Part shown: piece by piece, positions 41,771 through 52,764 of the stretch
Layout of the letters: every line of letters starts with the position of its first letter
Numbering within the stretch: the first letter of the stretch is position 1
DNA from: Bradyrhizobium sp. CB1717
Lineage (GTDB): Bacteria; Pseudomonadota; Alphaproteobacteria; Rhizobiales; Xanthobacteraceae
Reading direction: 5' to 3'
Length of the DNA: 64,000 nucleotides
Assembly (NCBI RefSeq): GCF_029714325.1
Contig: NZ_CP121666.1
Span: 4,464,001 to 4,528,000, forward strand
The notes under the pieces: generated by a model
What the model saw: the letters and a program-made list of their open reading frames with translations, nothing else
Told to the model about the DNA's origin: nothing
Databases searched by the model: none
Program-made: the position numbers and the translations under genes

Positions 41771-42265
41771 ATGGCTGAGATCAAGAAACCGGCGGGCGCT
41801 CCGGAGAAGAAGGCGAACCGGCGCGGCGCGGCTCGGCTCGCGGCCGTCCAGGCGTTGTACCAGATGGACATCGCGGGAGCCGGCATCAACGACATCTTCG
41901 CCGAGTTCGAGAGCCACTGGCTCGGCAACGAGGTCGAGGGCGACACCTATCTGCCGGCGGAAGCCGCCTTCTTCCGCGACGTCGTCTCCGGCGTCGTGCG
42001 CGACCAGAAGAAGCTCGATCCGCTGATCGACGAAGCGCTGTCGAAGGGCTGGCCGCTCAAGCGGATTGAGGCGATCCTGCGCGCAGTGCTGCGGGCAGGG
42101 GCCTACGAGTTGGAGCACCGCAGGGACGTGCCGGGCCGTGTCGTCATCTCCGAATATGTCGACGTCGCCAATGCCTTCGTCGACCGCGAGGAGACCGGCA
42201 TGGTCAACGCCGTGCTCGACCAGATCGGCCGCCAGTTTCGCGGCGACGAGTTCGGGCGGGGGTAG
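41771..42265 (+). CDS. nusB: transcription antitermination factor NusB
   Basis: 164 residues. Binds boxA RNA with NusE in rRNA antitermination. The N-terminal basic stretch RRGAARLAAVQALYQMDIAG and the C-terminal RVVISEYVDVANAFVDREETGMVNAVLDQIGRQ are characteristic. Immediately after ribH; the next gene, thiL, is separated by a family C repeat. Confidence 0.95.
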   Translation: MAEIKKPAGAPEKKANRRGAARLAAVQALYQMDIAGAGINDIFAEFESHWLGNEVEGDTYLPAEAAFFRDVVSGVVRDQKKLDPLIDEALSKGWPLKRIEAILRAVLRAGAYELEHRRDVPGRVVISEYVDVANAFVDREETGMVNAVLDQIGRQFRGDEFGRG

Positions 42266-42277
42266 ACCTACATTCCG

Positions 42278-42401
42278 CTGTCATCACCCGCCTTGTGCGC
42301 AGTTGCGCACTGGGGCGGGTGATCCAGTACGCCGCGGCAGCGGTTATCGATATCGGGCGTCTCGGCGTACTGGATCGCCCGGTCAAGCCGGGCGATGACA
42401 G
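42278..42401. repeat. palindromic intergenic repeat, family C, copy 4
   Basis: Starts CTGTCATCACCCGCC, has the TGCGCAGTTGCGCA inner palindrome also seen in copy 2, GATCCAGTACGCCG and CGGCGTACTGGATC arms, and ends AAGCCGGGCGATGACAG. It fills the gap between nusB and thiL, ending 21 bases before the thiL ATG. Confidence 0.87.
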
Positions 42402-42422
42402 TGGAGTTTGGGGCTAGCGCCG

Positions 42423-43421
42423 ATGACGAACACACCGGAAACTTCCGCCGAAGACTCCCTCATCGCGCGCTATTTCAAGCCGCTGGCGACCGATCCCGGT
42501 GCGTTCGGGCTGGTCGACGACGCGGCGGTCCTGTCCTCATCCGGCGACGACATCGTCGTCACCACCGATGCCGTGGTCGAGGGCGTGCATTATCTTGCCA
42601 CCGACCCTCCCGACACGATCGCGCGCAAGGCGCTGCGGGTGAACTTGTCCGATCTCGCCGCCAAGGGCGCGGCGCCGGCCGGCTTCTTGTTGACGCTGGC
42701 GCTGCGCAGCAAGGAGGACTCCTGGCTCCGGCCGTTTGCGGACGCGCTGGGCGAGGACGCCAAGGCGTTCGGCTGCCCGCTGCTCGGCGGCGACACGGTG
42801 TCGACGCCGGGACCGCAGATGATCTCGATCACCGCCTTCGGCCGCGTGCCGAAGGGGCGGATGGTCGGCCGCACCGGCGCCATGGCCGGCGACCGCATCC
42901 TGGTGACGGGCACGATCGGCGATGCCGCGCTCGGTCTCGACGCGCTCACCGGCGGCGCGGTGGCCGGGGCGCTCGTGTCTGATCCCGCTGCACGGGATTT
43001 GCTGGCGTCGCGCTATCGCGTGCCGCAGCCGCGCAACGCGCTGGCGGAGGCCGTGCGCGACCATGCGTCGGCCGCGATGGACGTCTCCGATGGCCTTGCC
43101 GGCGATCTGACGAAACTCTGTGCAGCGTCCGGCGTCTCGGCCACGGTCGACGTGGCGAGCGTGCCGCTCTCGGCTCCTGCGGCGAGGCTGATTGCCCGTA
43201 ACGTCGTTGGCGTCGAGACGTTGCTTGCCGGAGGCGACGATTACGAGGTGCTGTGCACTGTTCCACCGGCGCAAAGCGATGCGTTGATCGCAGCCGGTCG
43301 GGCGGCGGGCCTTCCCGTTGCGGCGATCGGCACGATCGTCGCGGGCCACGACCGGCCACGCTTCCTGGACGGGCAGGGGCGAGAACTGACCTTGAAGCGG
43401 CTGTCCTACAGTCACTTCTAG
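42423..43421 (+). CDS. thiL: thiamine-monophosphate kinase
   Basis: 332 residues. Phosphorylates thiamine phosphate to thiamine diphosphate. The N-terminal motif GLVDDAAVLSSSGDDIVVTTDAVVEGVH with DDA and TTD carries the metal-binding aspartates; NLSDLAAKGA and LLGGDTVSTPG follow, and GGDDYEVLC near the C-terminus is typical of ThiL. The start at ATG 42423 is only 21 bases after a repeat, so the ribosome site may be influenced by its hairpin. Confidence 0.95.
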   Translation: MTNTPETSAEDSLIARYFKPLATDPGAFGLVDDAAVLSSSGDDIVVTTDAVVEGVHYLATDPPDTIARKALRVNLSDLAAKGAAPAGFLLTLALRSKEDSWLRPFADALGEDAKAFGCPLLGGDTVSTPGPQMISITAFGRVPKGRMVGRTGAMAGDRILVTGTIGDAALGLDALTGGAVAGALVSDPAARDLLASRYRVPQPRNALAEAVRDHASAAMDVSDGLAGDLTKLCAASGVSATVDVASVPLSAPAARLIARNVVGVETLLAGGDDYEVLCTVPPAQSDALIAAGRAAGLPVAAIGTIVAGHDRPRFLDGQGRELTLKRLSYSHF

Positions 43422-43544
43422 GAATTGCTCCAAACCGGCGGCCAGTTTCTCAAGGTTCGTCTAAATACCTGCCGAGATCGGTCTTTTCGGCCTCATCCGG
43501 CGTTGCACCCTCAATTTGATTTTGGCAAGCTTGTGACCGACTGG

Positions 43545-43574
43545 AGCCGCCCCTTCGGGAAAGGGGCGGCTTTG
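43545..43574 (+). terminator. intrinsic terminator behind thiL
   Basis: Perfect 11-base stem AGCCGCCCCTT / AAGGGGCGGCT with a five-base loop, then TTGTTC. It lies between thiL and hppA and should end the nrdR-rib-nusB-thiL transcript. The rest of the 232-base gap should carry the hppA promoter. Confidence 0.75.
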
Positions 43575-43653
43575 TTCAAAATCAAGGCGCCGCACCGCAC
43601 GACGGACAACAAAAGGCGCCGGGGGTACATCAAGGATCTGAGGCAAAAATCAC

Positions 43654-45774
<2,121 letters not shown>

Positions 45775-45795
45775 GCTGAAGCGATCGCATAAGAC

Positions 45796-45828
45796 AAAAC
45801 CCCGCGGCTCGCGCCGCGGGGTTTTTGT
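45796..45828 (+). terminator. intrinsic terminator behind hppA
   Basis: AAAACCCCGCGGC / GCCGCGGGGTTTT forms a 13-base perfect stem with a TCGC loop, followed by TGT. This is the clearest terminator in the window, 22 bases behind the hppA stop. Confidence 0.93.
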
Positions 45829-45852
45829 CTGATGGATTGTAAGATCTCACCT

Positions 45853-45939
45853 CGTCATTGCGAGGAGCTCTTGCGACGAAGCAATCCAGTGTCTTTCCGT
45901 GGAGGCAGTCTGGATTGCTTCGCTGCGCTCGCAATGACG
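45853..45939. repeat. palindromic intergenic repeat, family B, copy 4
   Basis: Starts CGTCATTGCGAGGAGCTC, contains CAATCCAG and CTGGATTG arms, and ends GCGCTCGCAATGACG. It lies between the hppA terminator and the converging TTT-type binding-protein gene. Confidence 0.87.
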
Positions 45940-45967
45940 AAGGAGGCAGCAGCTCTCGCGCAAACGC

Positions 45968-46981
45968 CTACTGCACATCCATCTGCAAGCCTTCCTTCTG
46001 GATGATGCCGGCGAACTTCTTCGTCTCGGCGTCCACGAAGTCGGCGAACTGCTGCGGGGTGCCGTAATCGGCGCGGGCGCCCATGGCGGCGATCTGCTTC
46101 TTGATGTCGTCGCGCTCCAGCATCGCCTTCACCTGAAGATTGAGCGCGTTGAGCACCTCGGGTGAGACCCCCTTCGGCAGGAACACCGAGAACCAGGACG
46201 ATATGTCGAAGTTCGCCAGCTCGGGCGCGCTCTCGCGCATGGTCGGCAGGTTGGGCGCAAGGTCGCTGCGCTCGGTCGTGGTGACGCAGAGACCGTTGAG
46301 CGTGCCGTTCTGCACCTGCGGCAGGCTCGGATAGAGATTGTCGAACAGGATCTGGATGTCGCCGGCGAGCGCCGCCTGGAGCGCGGGGCCCGCGCCGCGG
46401 AACGGGATGTGGGTCATCTTCAGCCCGGTGAGCTGGAGGAACCAGGCGCCGGTCAGGTGAGGGCTCTGACCGACACCGGAGGAGGCGTAGCTGAGCTTGT
46501 CCGGATTGGCCTTCAGGTACGCGATCAGCTCGGCGACCGACTTGATGCTGGTCTTCGGATGCGCCGATACGATGTTCGGGATCCGGATCATGTTGGAGAC
46601 CGGCTGGAGCTGGTCCGGCTTGTAGGTCAGGTTCTTGAAGATGCTGTAGGCGATCGCGTTCGGGCCAGGGTTGCCGATCAGGATGGTGTGACCATCGGGC
46701 TTGGCGCGGACCACCTCGGCCGTGCCGATCGTGCCGCCGCCGCCGGAGCGGTTTTCCACGACGGCCGACTGGCCCCAGGCGGTTTGCAGATGAGCGGCCA
46801 GCAGCCGGCCCATGACATCTGTCGAGCCGCCGGCCGCAGCCGGTACCACGAGGCGGACGTTCTCGGTCGGCTTCCAGTCCGCCAGGCTCGATCGCGGCAG
46901 GATCGCTGCGGCCGACAGGCCGGCAGCGCCGGCAAGCACGCGACGGCGGGTCAACAAAGTGTTCTGAAGTTTCTCGGACAC
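45968..46981 (-). CDS. tripartite tricarboxylate (Bug-type) substrate-binding protein
   Basis: 337 residues from GTG 46981, which has a GGGAG site; an ATG at 47041 would add 20 residues without a signal-like shape. TRRRVLAGAAGLSAAAILPRSSLA is a Tat signal. Mature features of the Bug family are VRLVVPAAAGGSTDVMGRLLA, VVENRSGGGGTIG and VSNMIRIPNIVSAHPKTSIKSVAELIAYLKANP. Rhizobia have many such orphan genes; the ligand is probably a carboxylate. No TctA/TctB genes are nearby. Confidence 0.9.
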   Translation of the reverse strand: MSEKLQNTLLTRRRVLAGAAGLSAAAILPRSSLADWKPTENVRLVVPAAAGGSTDVMGRLLAAHLQTAWGQSAVVENRSGGGGTIGTAEVVRAKPDGHTILIGNPGPNAIAYSIFKNLTYKPDQLQPVSNMIRIPNIVSAHPKTSIKSVAELIAYLKANPDKLSYASSGVGQSPHLTGAWFLQLTGLKMTHIPFRGAGPALQAALAGDIQILFDNLYPSLPQVQNGTLNGLCVTTTERSDLAPNLPTMRESAPELANFDISSWFSVFLPKGVSPEVLNALNLQVKAMLERDDIKKQIAAMGARADYGTPQQFADFVDAETKKFAGIIQKEGLQMDVQ

Positions 46982-47077
46982 GAATCCACTCCCAGCTTCT
47001 TGTTTTGCTGGGAGCGTAGGGAACCCGTTGCGCAACGGCAAGTCGCAACCGGCGGCACGACGCCGCAGGCTGAAGGC

Positions 47078-47563
47078 TCAGTTAAAGCTGAGCAGCTTGA
47101 ACAGCGGCGCGAGGTAGCTCATCTCCTGGCCCGATGTCGGCGTGGTGCGGCTGATGAAGTCGAAGATCTTGCCGTCCTGGAGGCCGTAATTCGCCAGCCG
47201 GCGCACGCGCCGGTTCTTGTCGAAATAGATCGCGATCACGCGCTGATCGACCACCTTCTGGTTCATGAAGGCGACCATCCGCTCCGAGCGCTGCGAGATG
47301 TAGTAGAACACCTCACCGTCGAGCGTCGCGACGGTGGAAGGCGTGCCCATGACAATCAGCACCTGGTCCTGGCTGGCGCCGATCGGAATCTGCTCCAGCG
47401 CGCCGGGCGGCAGGATGTAGCCCTTCTGGAATTGCTCGCCGGTGCAGCCAGCAAGCGCCACGCCGACCAAGGCCGCCGCGGCCGCCAGGCGCAGGCCGCG
47501 CCAACGTGCATGAAGGCCGCGCCGCTTGTCCGCGCGCAGGCTGGTCTCGTTCGTTATCGTCAT
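47078..47563 (-). CDS. bamE: outer-membrane assembly lipoprotein BamE
   Basis: 161 residues from ATG 47563. Lipobox LVGVALAGC follows a basic N-terminus, so it should be an acylated periplasmic/outer-membrane protein. The SmpA/BamE core is GALEQIPIGASQDQVLIVMGTPSTVATLDGEVFYYISQR, then IAIYFDKNRRVRRLANYG. Part of the Bam complex that inserts beta-barrels. Divergent from the UQCC-type chaperone with 98 bases between, an arrangement common in Rhizobiales. Confidence 0.93.
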   Translation of the reverse strand: MTITNETSLRADKRRGLHARWRGLRLAAAAALVGVALAGCTGEQFQKGYILPPGALEQIPIGASQDQVLIVMGTPSTVATLDGEVFYYISQRSERMVAFMNQKVVDQRVIAIYFDKNRRVRRLANYGLQDGKIFDFISRTTPTSGQEMSYLAPLFKLLSFN

Positions 47564-47661
47564 AGCGGAACTGATTCCGTCCCCTTGCGTCGCGCGAGGC
47601 GCTGAAGTACCGGGCGGGGGCTCTGAATGCAACACGCGCGCGCCCGCTTGCGGAAACCACA

Positions 47662-48213
47662 ATGCTTTGGCCGTTCAATCACTTCAGGAAACCCCGGCTA
47701 ACCCCGCCGGGCACCATTGAAGCCATCTATGGCATGATCGTGACGCAGGCGCGAGAACCCATATTTTACCGCGACTTGGGCGTGCCGGATACGGTTAACG
47801 GGCGTTTCGACCTGTTGCTGCTGCATCTGTGGCTGCTCTTGCGCCGCCTGCGCACGGTCCAGCGCGCCACGGAGCTGTCTCAGGCGCTGTTCGACCGCTT
47901 CTGCGAGGACATGGATGACAATCTGCGCGAGATGGGGGTCGGCGACCAGACCGTGCCGAAGCGGATGCGGGCCTTCGGGGAGGCATTCTACGGCCGCGTC
48001 CAGGCGTACGACCAGGCCATGGAGGGCGACGGCGAGGCGCTGGCGGCGGCGATCTGCAAGAATATCTTGAATGGGACCGGCATGGACCAGGCCCGGCAGC
48101 TCGCGGCCTATGCCAGGGCCACCGAGGCCGATCTCGGCCGGACCGACGAGGCCGCACTGCTTGGTGCGTCCTTCAAATTTCCCCCGGCGTTCAGGGAGGA
48201 TGTCACGCCATGA
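47662..48213 (+). CDS. ubiquinol-cytochrome c chaperone family protein
   Basis: 183 residues. PF03981 family, related to mitochondrial Cbp3/UQCC1, which aids cytochrome bc1 assembly. Hallmarks are IYGMIVTQAREPIFYRDLGVPDTVNGRFDLLLLHLWLLLRRL and LFDRFCEDMDDNLREMGVGDQTVPKRMRAFGEAFYGR. Soluble, no signal. Its stop overlaps the YceD start by four bases (ATGA), so the two are coupled. Confidence 0.92.
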   Translation: MLWPFNHFRKPRLTPPGTIEAIYGMIVTQAREPIFYRDLGVPDTVNGRFDLLLLHLWLLLRRLRTVQRATELSQALFDRFCEDMDDNLREMGVGDQTVPKRMRAFGEAFYGRVQAYDQAMEGDGEALAAAICKNILNGTGMDQARQLAAYARATEADLGRTDEAALLGASFKFPPAFREDVTP

Positions 48214-48779
48214 GCCGACCCAACACCACATCCTCGCCCGATCCCTGGCGAGCGCCCGTCATCGTCGCGCAGATCCCCGACACCGGCCTGCATCGCGAGC
48301 TCGAGGCATCGGCGGCCGAGCGGCAGGCCATGGCGGAGCTCGCAGGCCTCCGGGAGGTCCTGTCCGCTCACGCCAGCTTCGAGGTCGTGCCGAAGAGCGG
48401 CGGCCGGATCCAGGTCACGGGGCAGGTCCGCGCCCGGATCGGCCAGACCTGCGTGGTCACGCTCGATCCGATCGAGAGCGAGATCGAGGAGGAGGTGGAC
48501 CTGGTGTTTGCCCCCGAGGCCGAGGCGCGGCGCCTCGCCGACCTGATCGAGGAGGGGCAGGACGATGAGGAGCCGCCGGAGGTCGTCGATCCGCCGGAGG
48601 CCATTCTCAATGGGGTCATCGACCTCGGCCGGCTCGCCACCGATGCCCTGTTCCTGGCGATCGATCCTTACCCGCGCAAGGAGGGGGCCGTGTTCGAGGC
48701 GGAGGTGGTCGCCCCTGACCCGGAGGACCATCCCTTCGCGGCGCTGAAGGCGCTTCAGGATAACAAAAAGAACCAGTAG
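48210..48779 (+). CDS. YceD/DUF177 family protein
   Basis: 189 residues. PF02620 family, thought to act in 23S rRNA or ribosome biogenesis. Seen are RIQVTGQVRARIGQTCVVTLDPIESEIEEEVDLVF, an acidic middle, and the C-terminal DPEDHPFAALKALQDNKK, which matches the usual NPFAALKxLK end. In many bacteria it precedes rpmF and plsX; here a 296-base gap without rpmF separates it from plsX, as is usual in Rhizobiales. Confidence 0.92.
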   Translation: MSRPNTTSSPDPWRAPVIVAQIPDTGLHRELEASAAERQAMAELAGLREVLSAHASFEVVPKSGGRIQVTGQVRARIGQTCVVTLDPIESEIEEEVDLVFAPEAEARRLADLIEEGQDDEEPPEVVDPPEAILNGVIDLGRLATDALFLAIDPYPRKEGAVFEAEVVAPDPEDHPFAALKALQDNKKNQ

Positions 48780-48936
48780 AGGCCGATTCCCCGTAAGACC
48801 GCTGGCTACGGCACAGGAGGCGTCTGCGGCAGTGGTTTGAGAGTCAGATTTATCTATCTGATTTCTATACGTTTCCGGCCAACTTGCCGGTCCGGTGGCC
48901 GGATCGCCCTGAATGCAAAAGGCTGGGGGCAAGAGG

Positions 48937-48964
48937 TTGTTTCGGGATAACAAAACGCTATTGT
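48937..48964 (+). promoter_or_regulatory. candidate plsX promoter
   Basis: TTGTTT (48937-48942) and TATTGT (48959-48964) with 16 bases between, about 110 bases before plsX. The 296-base gap also contains a TCAGAT...ATCTGA inverted repeat. The match is moderate and unsupported by other data. Confidence 0.3.
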
Positions 48965-49075
48965 CGCGCCCCGGTCCGGGTGCGGCGTGGCGCTTGGCCG
49001 GTCGCCATGTCATGGCGAACCCATTTGCGGCCCCGCTTGTTCAAGACCGCACCAGACCAGGTTTCCAGGACGTTC

Positions 49076-50137
49076 ATGCCTAGCAAGGTTCGTATCGCGC
49101 TTGACGCCATGGGGGGCGACGACGGCGCCGCCGTGGTCATTCCGGGCGCGGCCATCTCGCTTGGCAGGCATCGCGACACCGAGTTCCTGCTGGTCGGTGA
49201 CCAGGCCAAGATCGAGCTCGAGCTCGAGAAGCATCCCCAGCTCAGGGCCGCCTCGAAGATCGTCCATACCGACGTCGCCGTCAGCATGCACGACAAGCCG
49301 AGCCAGGCGCTGCGCCGCGGCCGCAGGACCTCCTCGATGTGGCTTGCCATCGACGCGGTGAAGAAGGGCGAGGCCGATGTTGCGGTCTCCGCCGGCAATA
49401 CCGGCGCGCTGATGGCGATGTCGCGCTTCCATTTGCGCACGCTGCCCGGCATCGACCGCCCGGCCATCTCCGCGATCTGGCCAACCAAGCGCGGCCAGTC
49501 GGTCGTGCTCGATCTCGGCGCCACCCTCGGCGGCGATGCGCACCATCTGGTGTCGCTGGCCGTGATGGGTGCGGCGATGGCGAGCGTGCTGTTCAACAAG
49601 AAACGGCCCACGGTTGGCCTCCTCAATATCGGGGCCGAGGAGATCAAGGGGCACGAGGAGATTCGCGAGGCCAGCGAGATCCTGCGTGCGCGGAACCTGC
49701 CGGAGCTCGACTATATCGGCTTCGTCGAGGGCGACGGCATTGGCAAGGGGCTGGCCGACGTGATCGTGACCGAGGGCTTCAGCGGCAACATTGCGCTCAA
49801 AACCGCCGAGGGAACCGCCCGGCAGATGGCGGAACTCCTTCGCAACGAATTGCAGCGGAGCTGGTTGTCCAAGCTGGGCTATCTCTTCGCCCGCAATGCG
49901 TTCCAGGCCCTGCGCGACAAGATGGACCCCAACAAGTCCAATGGCGGCGTATTCCTGGGTTTGAAAGGCGTCGTGGTCAAGAGCCATGGCGGAATCAACG
50001 CCGAAGGCTTTGCCTACGCGATCGATGTTGGCTATGACATGGTCAAATTCGATCTCCTGAACAAGATCAATCAGATGCTCAACCGCGAGGGTGGTGCACT
50101 CAGTTCCGTGCAGCCTGCGCCGGAGGATGTTTCGTGA
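49076..50137 (+). CDS. plsX: phosphate acyltransferase PlsX
   Basis: 353 residues from [17 protein letters not shown], where family members begin; the open frame extends to 48884 without good codons. Makes acyl-phosphate from acyl-ACP for phospholipid synthesis. Landmarks are [44 protein letters not shown] and [33 protein letters not shown] precedes the start. Overlaps fabH by four bases. Confidence 0.96.
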   Translation: MPSKVRIALDAMGGDDGAAVVIPGAAISLGRHRDTEFLLVGDQAKIELELEKHPQLRAASKIVHTDVAVSMHDKPSQALRRGRRTSSMWLAIDAVKKGEADVAVSAGNTGALMAMSRFHLRTLPGIDRPAISAIWPTKRGQSVVLDLGATLGGDAHHLVSLAVMGAAMASVLFNKKRPTVGLLNIGAEEIKGHEEIREASEILRARNLPELDYIGFVEGDGIGKGLADVIVTEGFSGNIALKTAEGTARQMAELLRNELQRSWLSKLGYLFARNAFQALRDKMDPNKSNGGVFLGLKGVVVKSHGGINAEGFAYAIDVGYDMVKFDLLNKINQMLNREGGALSSVQPAPEDVS

Positions 50138-51114
50138 CGAAAATTCGTTCGGTCGTGCTCGGCTGCGGCTCCTACCTGCCGGAGCAGGTGGTGACCAACG
50201 CCCAATTGGCGGCGCGTATCGACACCTCCGACGAGTGGATCGTCCAGCGCACCGGTATTCGCGAGCGGCACATTGCGGCCGAGGGCGAGTTCACCTCGCA
50301 TCTCGCCATCAAGGCCGCGCAGGCCGCGCTCATCGATGCCGGCGTGGACGCGCAGTCGATCGAGCTGATCGTGCTGGCGACCTCGACGCCTGACAACACG
50401 TTCCCGGCAACCGCCGTCGCCGTGCAGCACGGCCTAGGTATCAACCATGGCGCCGCCTTCGACCTTCAGGCGGTGTGCTCGGGCTTCGTGTTCGCGCTCG
50501 CGACCGCCGACAATTTCCTGCGCACCGGCGCCTACAAGCGCGCGCTGGTGATCGGCGCCGAGACCTTCTCGCGCATCCTCGACTGGAACGACCGCGGCAC
50601 CTGCGTGCTGTTCGGCGACGGCGCCGGCGCTGTCGTGCTGGAGGCGCAGGAGCAGCCGGGCAATGCCGCGACCGATCGCGGCATCGTCACCACTCATTTG
50701 CGCTCCGATGGCCGCCACAAGGCAAAGCTGTTCGTCGACGGCGGACCGTCCTCGACCCAGACGGTCGGGCACTTGCGCATGGAAGGCCGCGAGGTCTTCA
50801 AGCATGCGGTCGGCATGATCACCGACGTGATCGTCGATGCCTTCCAGGCGACCGGGCTCAATGCCGACAGCATCAACTGGTTCGTGCCGCACCAGGCCAA
50901 CAAGCGAATCATCGACGCCTCCGCGCACAAGCTGCATATCGCGCCGGAGAAGGTGGTGCTGACGGTGGACCGTCACGGCAACACCTCGGCCGCCTCGATC
51001 CCGCTGGCGCTGGCGGTGGCGCGCAAGGACGGCCGCATCAAGAAGGGCGACCTGGTCCTGCTGGAAGCGATGGGCGGCGGTTTCACCTGGGGTTCGGCGC
51101 TGGTGCGCTGGTAG
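50134..51114 (+). CDS. fabH: 3-oxoacyl-ACP synthase III
   Basis: 326 residues, GTG start overlapping the plsX stop. Starts fatty-acid chains by condensing acetyl-CoA with malonyl-ACP. The catalytic triad is Cys115 (AVCSGF), His253 (VPHQANKR) and Asn283 (HGNTSAAS), all present. The plsX-fabH pairing is conserved and places both under the same promoter. Confidence 0.97.
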   Translation: MTKIRSVVLGCGSYLPEQVVTNAQLAARIDTSDEWIVQRTGIRERHIAAEGEFTSHLAIKAAQAALIDAGVDAQSIELIVLATSTPDNTFPATAVAVQHGLGINHGAAFDLQAVCSGFVFALATADNFLRTGAYKRALVIGAETFSRILDWNDRGTCVLFGDGAGAVVLEAQEQPGNAATDRGIVTTHLRSDGRHKAKLFVDGGPSSTQTVGHLRMEGREVFKHAVGMITDVIVDAFQATGLNADSINWFVPHQANKRIIDASAHKLHIAPEKVVLTVDRHGNTSAASIPLALAVARKDGRIKKGDLVLLEAMGGGFTWGSALVRW

Positions 51115-51248
51115 CGCCACAGTCGATAAAATTTTGCCGGAATCAGCCGCGATTATCGATGCGTCTGCATTGATGAGCGCTGTTGACCGCCGTATCGTAA
51201 CCTCATAATTTCAGACAACAATTGTTCGCCGTGATGTGGGGCAGGGCG

Positions 51249-51590
51249 ATGACCGATCAAAGTAAAACCGTAACGCGTGTCGATCTCTGCGAAGCCGTCT
51301 ACCAGAAGGTGGGCCTGTCGCGGACGGAGTCGTCCGCGTTCGTGGAACTCGTGCTGAAGGAGATCACCGACTGCCTGGAGAAGGGCGAGACGGTGAAGCT
51401 GTCCTCGTTCGGTTCCTTCATGGTGCGCAAGAAGGGCCAGCGTATCGGCCGTAATCCGAAGACCGGCACCGAGGTGCCGATCTCGCCGCGCCGCGTCATG
51501 GTGTTCAAGCCGTCGGCGATCCTGAAGCAGCGGATCAACGCGCAGCACCGCACCAACGGCGACGGCAGCAAGGTTCAACCCGAGGCGTAA
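51249..51590 (+). CDS. ihfA: integration host factor subunit alpha
   Basis: 113 residues from ATG 51249, preceded by GGGGCAGGG; an ATG-like start at 51222 would add nine residues. DNA-bending protein of the HU/IHF family, working as a heterodimer with IhfB. Features are [57 protein letters not shown] with the DNA-intercalating Pro in the beta arm (NPKTG). The merR gene follows after 24 bases. Confidence 0.96.
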   Translation: MTDQSKTVTRVDLCEAVYQKVGLSRTESSAFVELVLKEITDCLEKGETVKLSSFGSFMVRKKGQRIGRNPKTGTEVPISPRRVMVFKPSAILKQRINAQHRTNGDGSKVQPEA

Positions 51591-51614
51591 CCGCCTTTCG
51601 GAAAGGATGGGCAT

Positions 51615-52193
51615 TTGGACAAGGCGCCGGATGCGTTCCGAACCATCAGCGAAGTAGCGCAGGAACTCGACATTCCGCAGCACGTGCTGCGGTTCTGGGA
51701 GACCCGCTTCTCCCAGATCAAGCCGATGAAGCGCAGCGGCGGCCGCCGCTATTACCGCCCCGACGACGTCGACCTGCTCAAGGGCATCCGCCGGCTGCTC
51801 TACGGGGAGGGATATACGATCCGCGGGGTCCAGCGGATCCTCAAGGAGCACGGCGTCAAATCGGTGCAGGGCCTCGCCGATGGCGCGGCCGCGGTCTCGT
51901 TCGGAGCCATCGAGGACGCCATCGGCGCGAGCCTGATGGAGCCCGACGACGAGGGCCCCATCAAGGGCATCGCCGACGCCGACGATGACGACTACCAGGG
52001 CGATGAGGAGGAAGGCATCGACTTCCGCTTCACGGAGGTCGACGACGAGGAGATCCTCACCACCTTCCGCAAGGGCGGCACGGGCACAGCCCCCGCCGGC
52101 CCCAGCGCGCTGGACCGGGAGCGGCTCGGGCGGGTGCTCGCCGACCTCGTCGCCTGCCGGGAGATGCTGGATCAGGCGCTGAAGGACGGGTAG
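51615..52193 (+). CDS. MerR-family transcriptional regulator
   Basis: 192 residues with TTG at 51615 as start, behind GGAAAGGA. The N-terminal winged helix is [64 protein letters not shown]. The C-terminal half is acidic with no metal-binding cysteines. The pairing with ihfA next to a tRNA-Pro gene is conserved in alphaproteobacteria. Target genes unknown. Confidence 0.92.
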   Translation: MDKAPDAFRTISEVAQELDIPQHVLRFWETRFSQIKPMKRSGGRRYYRPDDVDLLKGIRRLLYGEGYTIRGVQRILKEHGVKSVQGLADGAAAVSFGAIEDAIGASLMEPDDEGPIKGIADADDDDYQGDEEEGIDFRFTEVDDEEILTTFRKGGTGTAPAGPSALDRERLGRVLADLVACREMLDQALKDG

Positions 52194-52319
52194 GGGCCGT
52201 TCGGGCGGCTTTGCGGGCAGTTCCGGCGGCTTTGGGCTCCGAACCCATTCAGGCAACGCACCAAAATGGTGTGACATCGCCTTGCGCAAAGCACCGATCC
52301 TAGCTAATGGAACGACGTT

Positions 52320-52397
52320 CGGAGCGTGGCGCAGCCCGGTTAGCGCACTAGTCTGGGAGACTAGGGGTCGGAGGTTCAAATCCTCTCGCTCCGACCA
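52320..52397 (+). tRNA. tRNA-Pro(GGG)
   Basis: 78 bases including encoded CCA. Acceptor stem CGGAGCG/CGCTCCG with discriminator A, D arm GCGC...GCGC, anticodon stem CTAGT/ACTAG with loop CTGGGAG giving anticodon GGG, and T arm GGAGGTTCAAATCC. The cloverleaf is intact. Its 3' end is copied at 52695-52750, which suggests use as an integration target. Confidence 0.96.
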
Positions 52398-52764
52398 TTT
52401 TTCTCAAAGCATCTGTCGGGTGGATGGACCGCGGCGTGGAGTCTGCTCCCGGCCGTGACGATAGCGACTCGCGTGGCCGCTCGGTGGTTCGGCAAACCAA
52501 AATGCCGAAAACAACCCCATGCACAGTAGCGGCCGCATTGGCGGGATGACGTTTTTCCGAAATGAGTTTGACGCGTCGGGCAAAACGGGGGTATGATGTC
52601 ATCGTGCCGGGGTTGTGGAATGGAGACGTATCTAGCACAGTGCTTCAGAGCATTGCGTAGCAGCGCCTGAGCGCGGCCCCCGGATCGGGGCGGGGCGCAC
52701 TATTGTCTGAGAGACTAGGGGCCGTGGTTCAAATCCTCTCGCTCCGACCAATACTTAGCCCGAT
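52398..52764. other. 367-base region between tRNA-Pro and the OLD gene
   Basis: Holds no gene I can support. It contains a CCGCGGCGTGG... GC-rich part, several short inverted repeats, and near its end the degenerate tRNA-Pro copy. Base composition drops towards the OLD gene. It is probably the left part of an integrated segment. Confidence 0.5.
52695..52750 (+). repeat. degenerate 3' copy of tRNA-Pro (att-like)
   Basis: 25 bases (52726-52750) are identical to 52373-52397, the T arm and acceptor end of tRNA-Pro including CCA. Further upstream the match is imperfect: GCGCACTATTGTCTGAGAGACTAGGGG against GCGCACTAGTCTGGGAGACTAGGGG. The anticodon stem no longer pairs well, so it is not a functional tRNA. 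It sits 14 bases before the OLD-family ORF, as expected of an old attachment-site duplicate. Confidence 0.8.
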
